From: JASHVB01 sp049522565
GTDB lineage: Bacteria > Pseudomonadota > Alphaproteobacteria > Acetobacterales > Acetobacteraceae
Length of the DNA stretch: 36,997 nt
Assembly: GCA_049522565.1 (NCBI GenBank)
Contig: JBEKNT010000022.1
Span: 1 to 36,997 of the forward strand
Direction: 5' to 3'
Part shown: piece after piece, positions 1 to 6,896 of the stretch
Numbering within the stretch: position 1 is the stretch's first letter
Layout of the letters: every line of letters starts with the position of its first letter
Notes under the pieces: generated by a model
What the model saw: only the letters and a program-made list of their open reading frames with translations
What the model was told of the DNA's origin: nothing
Database searches by the model: none
Translations under genes and position numbers: made by a program

Positions 1-86
1 CAACAGAAGCCGGTTGGGGGCGGGAACCGGGCGCGCACGGCTTCGTGCAACCCGGCGCGCAGGCCCTGCTGCCGGCGGCGGGAGCG

Positions 87-989
87 TTACGGAGTCGTGC
101 CCGCGCCGGGCGGCACCCGCACCCCGCGACCACCGAATGCCTCCGTCAGCACGCCGCGCCACCCCTCGCTCCAGGCTTTCAGCCGCTCCATGTAAGCAAC
201 GCGCGCGGGGTCCTTGTCCAGATTGAAGCTGGCCCAGCCGCTCTGGACCGGCACGGAGGAGGGTTCCGGTGGCACACCGGCAAGGTCGGGATTGAGATAC
301 AGCGTGAAGACCATGGCATGTGTCGCGTTGGCCCGCACCAGCGATGCCACCAGCATGGTTTCCGGGATCGCCAGATTGCGCGCATTGGCGACATCCACCA
401 GCGCCTTCACGGCGGTCGCGGCGTTCGGCGCGCGCAATGCGGCCTCGTTGACGAACTGGATCGAGAGACAGTCTTGCGCGCCACCCGGCGTGGCCTCGCG
501 GATGTCGGCGAAGAGCCGATTGCTGTCGCTACAGGAGGCGAACAATGGATAGCCGGGCGCAGGTTTCGCCAGCGGATTGGCCCAGTAAATCAGGAACCCG
601 CTAACGCTGTGGCCGGACTGCCGAAGCAGCAGCAGTTCCTCGTTCAGCGAAGTGCCGCGCCCGCGGGCAATGCCGCGCCCCGCCAAGAGCCATTCCCCGT
701 CGGGCAGCGGCGCCGGGCGGCCGGCCAGCAGTATGGATCCGGTATAGATCTTGCCTATGTCGGCGAGCGGCACGCCAAGATCGGCGGCTTTAAGCGGCGT
801 CGTGGGCGACACGGGCGCCGGGGATGGACCAGGGGCGACGGCCGCTTGGCCGGCCCGGACGCCCGGCGTGGCTGCGACCTGCATCTGCTGGTCGGTCGGT
901 CGCTGGCTATTGGCGCTGATATTGCTGTTATTGACCGTGGTGCAGCCTGACAGCGACAGCAGCAGCGCGATGCCGCCGGCGTGCAGCAG
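87..989 (-). CDS. Lipoprotein-like protein of unknown function, start codon missing
   Basis: The reading frame is open from a TAG at 990-992 down to the stop at 87-89. It begins Leu-Leu-His-Ala-Gly-Gly, then a hydrophobic run ending in the lipobox Leu-Ser-Gly-Cys (Cys codon 942-944), then a polar linker and a roughly 265-residue domain. That layout is typical of a signal peptidase II lipoprotein, so the exported part would be anchored in a membrane. No ATG, GTG or TTG lies between the TAG and the lipobox; the first codon is CTG. An ATG at 884 would remove the signal peptide. Either a CTG start is used, or a frameshift has cut off the n-region (an ATG in another frame lies just upstream near 1009). 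I do not recognise the mature domain, which has Cys residues in the phrases FASCSDS and AQDCLSIQ. Coding is likely, but the function is unknown and the gene may be broken. Confidence 0.6.
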   Translation of the reverse strand: MLHAGGIALLLSLSGCTTVNNSNISANSQRPTDQQMQVAATPGVRAGQAAVAPGPSPAPVSPTTPLKAADLGVPLADIGKIYTGSILLAGRPAPLPDGEWLLAGRGIARGRGTSLNEELLLLRQSGHSVSGFLIYWANPLAKPAPGYPLFASCSDSNRLFADIREATPGGAQDCLSIQFVNEAALRAPNAATAVKALVDVANARNLAIPETMLVASLVRANATHAMVFTLYLNPDLAGVPPEPSSVPVQSGWASFNLDKDPARVAYMERLKAWSEGWRGVLTEAFGGRGVRVPPGAGTTP

Positions 990-1083
990 CTATGGTCGAA
1001 TTTGCCATAAGAGCAGATCCATTGAGGAAGTTCGGCGCAGCATAACAGGGATGCGTGCCCGCGCCATCCCCGGAATGAACTGG

Positions 1084-1548
1084 TCACCCCGCGACGATCG
1101 CGTTGCGGATCGCCAACGGGTGGCCGATGCGCCGCAGCGGCTCGATCCCCGACCCGGTGCCGCGGATCAGCACCGTGCCGTACCCCATCATCCGCGCCCA
1201 CAGCCCCTGCTCCACGTCCACCGTCTCGATCTTGCTGACGTTCATTTCGACCGTATGGCGCGACAGGATGCCGCGCTTGAAGATCACCCGCCGGTCGGTG
1301 ACCACGATCTCGGTGGCGTGGCGGCGGATCGAGGCGGCCAGCAGCGCCAGCAGCCCCAGCACGCCGATGGCGGCCGCGGCGAGCCAGGCGATCTGCTGGC
1401 CGTTCGGGTCCGGCACCCAGAAGGCGCCGATCGCAATCGCGACCGCGAGCGCCAGGATCAGCACCGCATGGGTATAGATCGACCAGTGCAGCCGACCGAC
1501 CACGAGCACGCGTTCGTCCGGCTGCAAAACCTTGGTGTAATACGCCAT
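1084..1548 (-). CDS. PH domain-containing membrane protein (YdbS/bPH2-like)
   Basis: This is a 154-residue protein. After a short N-terminal segment (AYYTKVLQPDERVL) there are two hydrophobic helices at about residues 25-45 and 53-72. A bacterial PH-like domain follows, with the family phrase ATEIVVTDRRVIFKRGILSR and then the strand pattern ending GTVLIRGTGSGIEPLRRIGHP. Proteins of this group are inner-membrane proteins with a cytoplasmic PH-like fold; their exact role is mostly unknown. The ATG at 1548 gives the normal family N-terminus. The gene stands directly beside the left tRNA remnant at 1621, so it marks the chromosomal flank of the inserted element. The family assignment is strong; the function is not known. 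Confidence 0.85.
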   Translation of the reverse strand: MAYYTKVLQPDERVLVVGRLHWSIYTHAVLILALAVAIAIGAFWVPDPNGQQIAWLAAAAIGVLGLLALLAASIRRHATEIVVTDRRVIFKRGILSRHTVEMNVSKIETVDVEQGLWARMMGYGTVLIRGTGSGIEPLRRIGHPLAIRNAIVAG

Positions 1549-1620
1549 GGCGGGATTACATCGGAATGCCGGCGTGGCGGCAACAGCCGGATGGTGCGCA
1601 GAACTGCGTGAGAGCCGTGG

Positions 1621-1666
1621 ATGGTGCTGCCGGGGAGGATTGAACTCACGACCTCCCCCTTACCAA
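1621..1666 (-). repeat. attL-like copy of the tRNA-Thr 3' half
   Basis: These 46 bp are identical to 3352-3397, which is the CCA end, acceptor strand, T arm, variable loop and part of the anticodon arm of the tRNA-Thr gene on the minus strand. To the right the match stops inside the anticodon region, so this copy lacks the 5' half and cannot make a tRNA. A partial 3' copy of a tRNA gene displaced from the complete gene is the classic sign of site-specific integration into the tRNA 3' end. Confidence 0.85.
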
Positions 1667-1792
1667 TGCGGCGGCGGAATTGTAAACCTTGTGTTGTGCT
1701 ATGCAAGTTTCCGAAGTCGGGTGGTGATCTGCACGGATTCTGTAGATGGAAGCGGTGACCCGGCCAGCGAATTGGGACATCGGCGCGGACCT

Positions 1793-1820
1793 CGGGAGTT
1801 CATGGGACATGAACTTCCCG
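1793..1820. promoter_or_regulatory. Inverted repeat upstream of the small phage-like gene
   Basis: CGGGAGTTCATG and CATGAACTTCCCG face each other across GGA, with one bulged base. The repeat lies about 60 bp before the ATG of the small gene at 1882. It could be an operator or an mRNA hairpin; the sequence alone does not decide. Confidence 0.45.
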
Positions 1821-1881
1821 ATACAGGGCAGCCTTTCCGGGCTTGCCCTGAGCGACACACCTGATTGAGCAGGGGGCGGAT

Positions 1882-2145
1882 ATGGAACGTGATTGTATCG
1901 GCCGAGCGCTGGCCGGAGAACAGCGCCTTACCAGGGTAGAGACTCTGCTTGAGGGCATTCGCGATGACGTTGCGGCCCTTACCAGCTCGGTGGCAACCCT
2001 GGTTCATCAGGCCGACAGGGACGCCGGCAAGGCCAGGGCGTTCACCCGCCTGCACGCGGTTGTTCTGGCGGTGGTGGGCGGTGCTATTGGTACCGTCCTG
2101 AGTTCAATCATCCATTTCGTCACCAACTGGAAATGGCAGGGGTGA
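1882..2145 (+). CDS. Small coiled-coil/transmembrane protein, holin/XhlA-like
   Basis: This 87-residue protein has a charged, heptad-rich N-terminal part (about residues 8-50, with phrases RLTRVETLLEGIRDDVAAL). One hydrophobic glycine-containing helix follows (about 58-82, VVLAVVGGAIGTVLSSIIHFV), with a short polar tail. This layout resembles XhlA-type and other small phage lysis-module proteins, which sit in the inner membrane. The resemblance is structural, and I cannot prove homology from the sequence alone. The ATG is preceded by the purine-rich AGGGGGCGG. An inverted repeat lies upstream and a strong rho-independent terminator starts 26 bp after the stop, so it looks like a single-gene transcription unit. 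It lies inside the tRNA-flanked element, which supports a phage origin. Confidence 0.65.
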   Translation: MERDCIGRALAGEQRLTRVETLLEGIRDDVAALTSSVATLVHQADRDAGKARAFTRLHAVVLAVVGGAIGTVLSSIIHFVTNWKWQG

Positions 2146-2170
2146 TTTGCCCTTGCAGGCACAGCGCACC

Positions 2171-2203
2171 AAGGCCCCCGGCATTACGCCGGGGGCCTTT
2201 TTG
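2171..2203 (+). terminator. Rho-independent terminator
   Basis: A perfect 12-bp stem (AAGGCCCCCGGC, loop ATTAC, and its complement) is followed by a run of T (CTTTTTGTTGT). It lies 26 bp after the small phage-like gene and is by far the clearest intrinsic terminator in the window. The T run follows only in the plus direction. Confidence 0.9.
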
Positions 2204-2233
2204 TTGTACGGTCCACTGCGCCCGGCGGGCAGA

Positions 2234-3139
2234 TCAACCGCTGTGGGCGCCCTTCCCGACCACAGCCCTCGGCGCTTGGGAACACGCCCCCCGCGCGTCG
2301 ATGAAGCGCATCGTCTCTTCCCTGACCGGAGCCAGGAAGGCGAGAGACCCGGAGAGAGCCGCCAGCAACGTGGTGTGCCCTATGCCGGAATAGAACTCTG
2401 CCCGAACGCTGCCGCCGGCCGCCCTCACCCGATCAGCCAAGCGTTGCGTGTTGCCAGGCTCAACCGTGAAGTCGCTCCACCCTGCCAGCAGCAGCAATGG
2501 CGGGTTGTCGGACGAAGCGAAATTGATCGGCATGGCCCGGTCCAATTCAATTTGCGGCCCGAAGATTTCTTTCACCATGACGCCGCGCAGTTGCGTGAAG
2601 TCGTATGGTCCGGCCAAGCCGATCATGCCGCACACGTCCTGCGGCGACAGGTCCACCGATCGCAGATAGCGCTTGTCCATCGCGAGAAGCGCCGCGATCT
2701 GCGCTCCGGCCGAATGCCCCATCAAGAACAGCCTGCGCGGATCTCCCCCGAGACGCGATGCGTTCGCGCGGGTCCAGGCGACGGCCTCTGCCGCGTCGTA
2801 CATGAATGTCGGGAACCTCACGTATGGATACACCCGATAGTCTGGGATCACCGCCATGACGCCGCGCGCTGCCAGGGCGGCGCCAACGTACCGATATATC
2901 TCCTTCGATCCGCTGGCCCAGGCGCCACCGTAGAAGAACACAACGACCGGCGCGGGTGCGGCGCCTGGGCGTGGGGCGTAGACATCAAGCGTGTTCCCGT
3001 CGCCAGTTGCGTAAGGGGCGCCGGAGGTGAGGGTGATGCCGTCGGTCGGCGCGAGCGCATTCAGCGGCCCGGTGGGCGAGATGACGTGCAGCAGCAGCGT
3101 CATCAGCCAAGCCGCTGTGGCTTGGAGGAACCACAGCAT
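2234..3139 (-). CDS. Alpha/beta hydrolase (BD-FAE/esterase type)
   Basis: From the ATG at 3139 the product is about 301 residues; a GTG at 3190 would add 17 residues. It opens with a hydrophobic helix (LWFLQATAAWLMTLLL), so it is probably membrane-anchored or exported. The hydrolase core shows an oxyanion-hole phrase VVVFFYGGAWASGSK, then IPDYRVYP, and the nucleophile elbow GHSAG. A C-terminal acid region (LLAGWSDFTVEP) and histidine (GIGHTTL) complete a plausible Ser-Asp-His triad. This pattern is typical of carboxylesterase/kynurenine-formamidase-like BD-FAE hydrolases; the substrate cannot be told. It is cargo of the tRNA-flanked element and runs against the small phage-like gene. Confidence 0.88.
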   Translation of the reverse strand: MLWFLQATAAWLMTLLLHVISPTGPLNALAPTDGITLTSGAPYATGDGNTLDVYAPRPGAAPAPVVVFFYGGAWASGSKEIYRYVGAALAARGVMAVIPDYRVYPYVRFPTFMYDAAEAVAWTRANASRLGGDPRRLFLMGHSAGAQIAALLAMDKRYLRSVDLSPQDVCGMIGLAGPYDFTQLRGVMVKEIFGPQIELDRAMPINFASSDNPPLLLLAGWSDFTVEPGNTQRLADRVRAAGGSVRAEFYSGIGHTTLLAALSGSLAFLAPVREETMRFIDARGACSQAPRAVVGKGAHSG

Positions 3140-3250
3140 CAGGGGCTGACCGGCGAACGGACCGGGAACGTTGCGCTTTCGGGACTGCACGCAAACTGCA
3201 CCACATCACCCCGCGGCACCGTGAACGGAATAGGAACACTGCACGTATTC

Positions 3251-3291
3251 TGTGTGCCGCTCCATGCCGCTCGGTGCCGCTCTGTTCCGCT
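3251..3291. repeat. Four 10-bp tandem repeats beside the tRNA
   Basis: TGCCGCT occurs at 3255, 3265 and 3275, with a TTCCGCT variant at 3285, each separated by three variable bases, giving an exact 10-bp period. The array lies about 60-100 bp from the tRNA/att core, inside the element and in a locally AT-richer stretch. One-turn spaced direct repeats next to an attachment site are what arm-type integrase binding sites look like; this role is inference. Confidence 0.6.
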
Positions 3292-3352
3292 TTGCGTCAT
3301 TGCACAGCCTAACATTGTTATCAGAAATTCTTGTAATTTCATGGGGTTAGTA

Positions 3353-3427
3353 TGGTGCTGCCGGGGAGGATTGAACTCACGACCTCCCCCTTACCAAGGG
3401 GGTGCTCTACCACTGAGCTACGGCAGC
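3353..3427 (-). tRNA. tRNA-Thr (anticodon GGT), CCA encoded
   Basis: Read on the minus strand, the gene starts GCTGCCGTAGCTCAG and ends CGGCAGCACCA. The acceptor stem GCTGCCG/CGGCAGC pairs fully, as do the D stem GCTC/GAGC and the anticodon stem CCCCC/GGGGG. The loop TTGGTAA gives anticodon GGT, reading ACC and ACU threonine codons. The T arm is GTGAG-TTCAATC-CTCCC, which leaves one T-C mismatch (positions 50-64). The gene is complete and is the integration target of the element on its 3' side. Confidence 0.95.
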
Positions 3428-3524
3428 GCCGGGGTATCTTGGGCGGCGGCATATAGCCATCGGCCGCCGGCTGGCGCAAGACGCGGACTTGACGCACGAG
3501 ACGCCGTCACGATGCTGGCGCCGC

Positions 3525-3689
3525 ATGAAGCACGAGGTGTCCACGCCCAAGCCGCCAACCGGCAGCAAGCCACGCGCGAAGGCGGCCCGGCTGGCGCGCG
3601 AGGCCGCCGCCTTGCGCGCCAATCTGCGCAAGCGCAAGGATCAGGCGCGCGAGCGGGCGGCAGCGGACGATCCGCCGAAGCCGGAGTGA
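3525..3689 (+). CDS. Small basic Ala/Arg-rich protein
   Basis: This is a 54-residue product from the ATG at 3525 (a TTG at 3489 would add 12 residues). Most of it is one predicted charged helix, with phrases such as KAARLAREAAALRANLRKRKDQ. Short proteins with the phrase ALRANLRRRK are common in Rhodospirillales near cell-wall and nucleotide genes as I recall them, but no function is known to me. It lies three bases before another tiny reading frame and upstream of dcd, so the three may be co-transcribed. No convincing ribosome binding site precedes the ATG. Confidence 0.55.
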   Translation: MKHEVSTPKPPTGSKPRAKAARLAREAAALRANLRKRKDQARERAAADDPPKPE

Positions 3690-3692
3690 GCA

Positions 3693-3803
3693 ATGTCCGA
3701 TCCGCCGCGGAAACGCAGGACCTCCGACGAGTTCATGGCGTGGGCGATGCAACAGGACCCGCACCACGCGCGGGTTGCCTTGGGCCATGCACCGTCACAC
3801 TAG
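3693..3803 (+). CDS. Very small protein (36 residues) upstream of dcd
   Basis: ATG at 3693 follows the stop of the previous small gene by three bases and is preceded by GGAGTGAGCA, a plausible ribosome binding site. The product starts with the basic stretch SDPPRKRRTSDEFMAW and ends GHAPSH. The tight coupling and ribosome site support translation. I recognise no family, and a chance frame cannot be excluded. Confidence 0.4.
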   Translation: MSDPPRKRRTSDEFMAWAMQQDPHHARVALGHAPSH

Positions 3804-3877
3804 AGGTTTGCCGCGTGCCGATGGTCTGGGCTAGACGAACCGGTTGATGCCCCTCCCCGCCCAACGGAGTCGACCGC

Positions 3878-4432
3878 ATGGCCGTGATGTCGGACCGCTG
3901 GATTCGCCGCATGGCGCAGGACCACGACATGATCACCCCGTTCGTGGAGGCGCAGAAGCGCGAGGGCGTCATCAGCTACGGCCTGTCCAGCTACGGCTAC
4001 GACGCGCGGATCGCCGACGAGTTCAAGATCTTCACCAACATCGACTCGGCGGTCATTGATCCGAAGGATTTTTCCCCCGCCAGCTTTGTCGATCGCAAGG
4101 TGGACGTCTGCATCATCCCGCCGAACAGTTTCGCGCTCGGGCATACCGTGGAGTATTTCCGCATCCCGCGCGACGTGCTGGTGATCTGCCTCGGCAAGTC
4201 CACCTATGCGCGCTGCGGCATCATCGTGAACGTGACCCCGCTGGAACCCGAATGGGAAGGCCAGGTGACGATCGAGATCTCCAACACCACCCCCCTGCCC
4301 GCGAAAATCCACGCGCATGAGGGCATCTGCCAGTTCCTGTTCTTGCAAGGCAACGAGCCCTGCGAGACCAGCTATGCCGACAAGGCGGGGAAGTACATGC
4401 GCCAGCGCGGTGTCGCGCTGCCCCGGCTGTGA
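3878..4432 (+). CDS. dcd: dCTP deaminase
   Basis: This cytosolic enzyme deaminates dCTP to dUTP, which Dut then splits to dUMP for thymidylate synthesis. The 184-residue length is normal for alphaproteobacterial Dcd. Family phrases are SYGLSSYGYDARIADEF near residue 33, CLGKSTYARCGIIVN at about 104-118 (substrate binding) and EGQVTIEISNTTPLPAKI at about 127-144, which holds the catalytic glutamate (Glu133). It ends with the usual YMRQRGVALPRL tail. The ATG at 3878 is preceded by CGGAG about 10 bases upstream; a second ATG three codons on is possible. A GC-rich palindrome lies just after the stop, then murA. Confidence 0.97.
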   Translation: MAVMSDRWIRRMAQDHDMITPFVEAQKREGVISYGLSSYGYDARIADEFKIFTNIDSAVIDPKDFSPASFVDRKVDVCIIPPNSFALGHTVEYFRIPRDVLVICLGKSTYARCGIIVNVTPLEPEWEGQVTIEISNTTPLPAKIHAHEGICQFLFLQGNEPCETSYADKAGKYMRQRGVALPRL

Positions 4433-4450
4433 TGGCGGTCGGTACGCTGT

Positions 4451-4477
4451 CTCCCCCTCCCCTTGCGGGAGGGGGAG
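4451..4477. repeat. GC-rich palindrome between dcd and murA
   Basis: CTCCCCCTCCC and GGGAGGGGGAG face each other across a short CTTGC loop. It belongs to the same C-rich/G-rich hairpin class as the elements near 16.1, 16.8, 17.7 and 30.8 kb. It lies 19 bp after the dcd stop and could act as an mRNA 3' stem; there is no T run. Confidence 0.75.
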
Positions 4478-4532
4478 TCTCCTTACGCCACCCGTCGGCA
4501 CGCACCATCACGTTGCACTGAAAGCATAACCC

Positions 4533-5795
4533 ATGGACCGTATCCGCATCCGCGGCGGCAGGCCGCTCTCCGGCGAGATCGCCATCGGCGGCGCGAAGAA
4601 TGCCGCGCTGCCGCTGATGGCCGCCGGGCTGCTGACCACCCAGCGGCTTGTCCTGACGAATGTGCCGCGGCTGGACGACATCGCCACGATGTCGGCCCTG
4701 CTGGCGCAGCACGGCATCGCGGTGGAGCCGCTCGGCGACGATCGGCGCACCCTGTCGCTCGGCGGCCCGATCGGCAACACCGAGGCGCCGTACGACATCG
4801 TGCGCAAGATGCGCGCCTCGTTCCTGGTGCTGGGGCCGCTGCTCGCCCGGGTCGGCGAGGCGCGGGTTTCGCTGCCTGGCGGGTGCTCGATCGGCGCCCG
4901 CCCGATCGACCTGCACCTGAAGGGGCTGGAGCAATTGGGCGCGCGCGTCCTGCTGGAGGGCGGCTACATCGACGCCCGGGTCCAGGGCCGCCTGCGCGGC
5001 GCCACCATCGTGTTCCCGTTCGTTTCGGTGGGCGCCACCGAGAACCTGCTGATGGCGGCCTGCCTGGCCGAGGGCCGCACCGTGCTGGTCAATGCCGCGC
5101 GCGAACCGGAGATTGGTGACCTGGCCGCCTGCCTGGTGGCGATGGGCGCGCGCATCGAGGGGATCGGCTCCGACAAGCTGGTCATCGACGGCGTGGAGGC
5201 GCTGCACGGCGCCGAACACGCGATCATCCCCGACCGCATCGAGACCGGCAGCTACGCCTGTGCGGCGGCGATCACCGGCGGCGCGGTGTTCCTGCGGCAT
5301 GCGCGGCTGGAGCATCTGGGCGCCACGGTGCGGTCGCTGCGCGAGGCCGGAGTGGATGTAGCCGAACAGCCCGGCGGGCTGATGGTGCAGCGGCTGAACG
5401 GGCTGCACGGCGTGGACGTGATGACCGAGGCATACCCCGGCTTCCCCACCGACATGCAGGCACAATTCATGGTGCTGATGTCGGTGGCGGAGGGCGCCTC
5501 CATGGTGACCGAGACGATCTTCGAGAACCGCTTCATGCACGTGCCGGAGCTGAACCGCATGGGGGCGCGGATCAACGTGCACGGCGCCTCGGCGATCGTG
5601 CGCGGGGTGCCGTCGCTGTCCGGTGCACCGGTGATGGCGACCGATCTGCGGGCGTCGCTGTCGCTGGTGCTGGCCGGGCTGGCGGCGACCGGGGAGACGG
5701 TGGTGAACCGGGTGTATCACCTGGACCGCGGCTACGAGGCGGTGGAGCAAAAGCTGGCGGCCTGCGGGGCGGAGATCGAGCGGCTGCGGGGGTAA
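4533..5795 (+). CDS. murA: UDP-N-acetylglucosamine 1-carboxyvinyltransferase
   Basis: This enzyme transfers enolpyruvate from PEP to UDP-GlcNAc, the first committed step of peptidoglycan synthesis, in the cytosol. The 420-residue length is typical. It starts MDRIRIRGG, followed by the substrate-binding GAKNAALP (Lys22, Asn23). The active-site loop LPGGCSIGARPIDLH carries the catalytic Cys118, so a fosfomycin-sensitive type is expected from the family. The later phrase AYPGFPTDMQAQF holds the conserved Asp, and the protein ends in the normal family C-terminus. The ATG at 4533 gives the exact family start. It lies 100 bp after dcd on the same strand. Confidence 0.98.
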   Translation: MDRIRIRGGRPLSGEIAIGGAKNAALPLMAAGLLTTQRLVLTNVPRLDDIATMSALLAQHGIAVEPLGDDRRTLSLGGPIGNTEAPYDIVRKMRASFLVLGPLLARVGEARVSLPGGCSIGARPIDLHLKGLEQLGARVLLEGGYIDARVQGRLRGATIVFPFVSVGATENLLMAACLAEGRTVLVNAAREPEIGDLAACLVAMGARIEGIGSDKLVIDGVEALHGAEHAIIPDRIETGSYACAAAITGGAVFLRHARLEHLGATVRSLREAGVDVAEQPGGLMVQRLNGLHGVDVMTEAYPGFPTDMQAQFMVLMSVAEGASMVTETIFENRFMHVPELNRMGARINVHGASAIVRGVPSLSGAPVMATDLRASLSLVLAGLAATGETVVNRVYHLDRGYEAVEQKLAACGAEIERLRG

Positions 5796-5951
5796 GCCAA
5801 GCGGACGTTCCACGTCGTCAGCGCCACGTCCGGTGCTGGCATCATCGGCTCGGATGATCGTGCGCCGGATCGATGGGGCTTGCTGCGGCCCAACCGGGCC
5901 GTGCGATGACCGCTGCTCGGGATGACAAGGCGTAGCGCGAATCAGGACGGC

Positions 5952-5973
5952 GGGGCCGGCCGGATCCGGCCCC
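5952..5973 (-). terminator. Hairpin after the unknown minus-strand gene
   Basis: GGGGCCGG and CCGGCCCC form a perfect 8-bp stem with a CCGGAT loop. It starts 6 bp beyond the stop of the gene at 5979. It lacks a T run, so termination is only suggested by position. Confidence 0.45.
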
Positions 5974-5978
5974 GTGCG

Positions 5979-6629
5979 TCAGGCGTAGCAGTATGGGGAG
6001 CCCCGAGGCAGGGGCGGACCGGTCGGCGGACCGATGGCCACGCGCGCGAGCGGCGGACGCCAGGATGCCGGCGTCGGGGCGGAATCGGGCTCGGGCGTGG
6101 CGGCGGCGTGCGGCGCGGGAGCCGATGCGTTGGCGGGGGCGTCGCGTGCGAGCAATGCGGCGAGGGCGCCGGCGGCCGGCGTTTCGCGTTGCTCCGCGGG
6201 CACGCCGGGCATGACATACGGGTTGCCCCACCACGGCAGGCCCATGGCCGGGCGGCCCGAACGGAAGGCGCGGAGGCTGCCGCCGAACGCGAGAATGGCG
6301 CGGGACAGCTCCGGCCAGTTGCGATGGCCGGGCCCGATGCCGTTGTAGAGGCACATCCAGGCGATGCTGTGGCCGAACGCGCCGCGGATGACGGCGGCGA
6401 CATGCTGCGCTGAGCCGGCCTCCAGGTCCGGCCGCTCGTCGCACCAGGCGCGCGAGCGGTTCGTGCGATGGTCGCGGCAGGCACGCAGGTATTCGAGCAG
6501 GAGGAGGATCAGCCGGGCAAGGAGACGGACAAGGGGCTCGCGGAGGGGGTTGTGCGCGGGCGCGTCGGGGCCGACCCGATCTTGATCGGGGGCGTCGGTT
6601 TCGGCCGGCGAGGTGTGCCGCGCGCGCAT
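5979..6629 (-). CDS. Conserved-looking hypothetical protein
   Basis: This is a 216-residue product. A hydrophobic segment near residues 33-47 (VRLLARLILLLLEYL) is followed by a central block with conserved-looking chemistry: HVAAVIRGAFGHSIAWMCLYNGIGPGHRNW, then ILAFGGSLRAFRSG and LPWWGNPYVMPG. The C-terminal third is a low-complexity Pro/Ala linker ending GSPYCYA. Codon usage and the aromatic-rich core argue for a real gene. I do not recognise the family; it may be restricted to Acetobacteraceae-like bacteria. The start at 6629 is the first ATG in frame, without a strong ribosome site. Confidence 0.65.
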   Translation of the reverse strand: MRARHTSPAETDAPDQDRVGPDAPAHNPLREPLVRLLARLILLLLEYLRACRDHRTNRSRAWCDERPDLEAGSAQHVAAVIRGAFGHSIAWMCLYNGIGPGHRNWPELSRAILAFGGSLRAFRSGRPAMGLPWWGNPYVMPGVPAEQRETPAAGALAALLARDAPANASAPAPHAAATPEPDSAPTPASWRPPLARVAIGPPTGPPLPRGSPYCYA

Positions 6630-6825
6630 TGGGGACGGTGTTTACCGCGAGACGGGGCGGGAGTCAAGTCTTTTTTCCTAGGACTAAATAAGGCCTATTT
6701 TCCTGTTGTTTAGGGCAACTAGTCCAACAGAGGGGCTCATCTATCCTGGCCTGCCGGTTCCGGCGCCGTACAAGGCCGCGACCCAAATGCAAGGCGGCAT
6801 CTCTGGTCGACGTCGGCTCACGACC

Positions 6826-6851
6826 GAGGCTGTGTAAAAAACGCCCCTGCG
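6826..6851. other. Possible insertion-sequence end scar
   Basis: GAGGCTGTGTAAAAAACGC resembles the terminal inverted repeats of several IS families that begin GAGGCTGTGTAAAAAC. No transposase and no matching second end are visible nearby. The surrounding 6660-6900 stretch is poorer in GC than the flanking genes, which fits a scar from a lost element. Confidence 0.3.
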
Positions 6852-6896
6852 TAACGATTCGGCGCAATAATTTGCTGCGTTCGCCCAAGGGAACCA

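Larger units (their letters stand above)
1621..3397. mobile_element. Small integrated element in tRNA-Thr, integrase absent
   Basis: The segment is bounded by 46-bp direct repeats (1621-1666 and 3352-3397) of the tRNA-Thr 3' part. The intact tRNA gene is at the right end and the fragment at the left. This is the order expected when an element recombines into a minus-strand tRNA gene and lies beyond its 3' end. The cargo is a small coiled-coil/membrane-helix protein of holin/XhlA type with its own terminator, and an alpha/beta hydrolase on the other strand. Four 10-bp repeats next to the tRNA resemble integrase arm sites. No recombinase gene is visible in about 1.7 kb. It is therefore either a remnant of a larger prophage or island, or a minimal element mobilised in trans. 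Confidence 0.75.

Noticed and set aside
2147..3847. 566-codon plus-strand frame across the element and tRNA
   Set aside because: It reads through the terminator hairpin, antisense to the hydrolase and through the tRNA gene, and the product has no recognisable domain.
4221..5813. 530-codon minus-strand open frame over murA
   Set aside because: It is antisense to murA, with the His/Gln/Arg-rich composition typical of shadow frames in GC-rich DNA.
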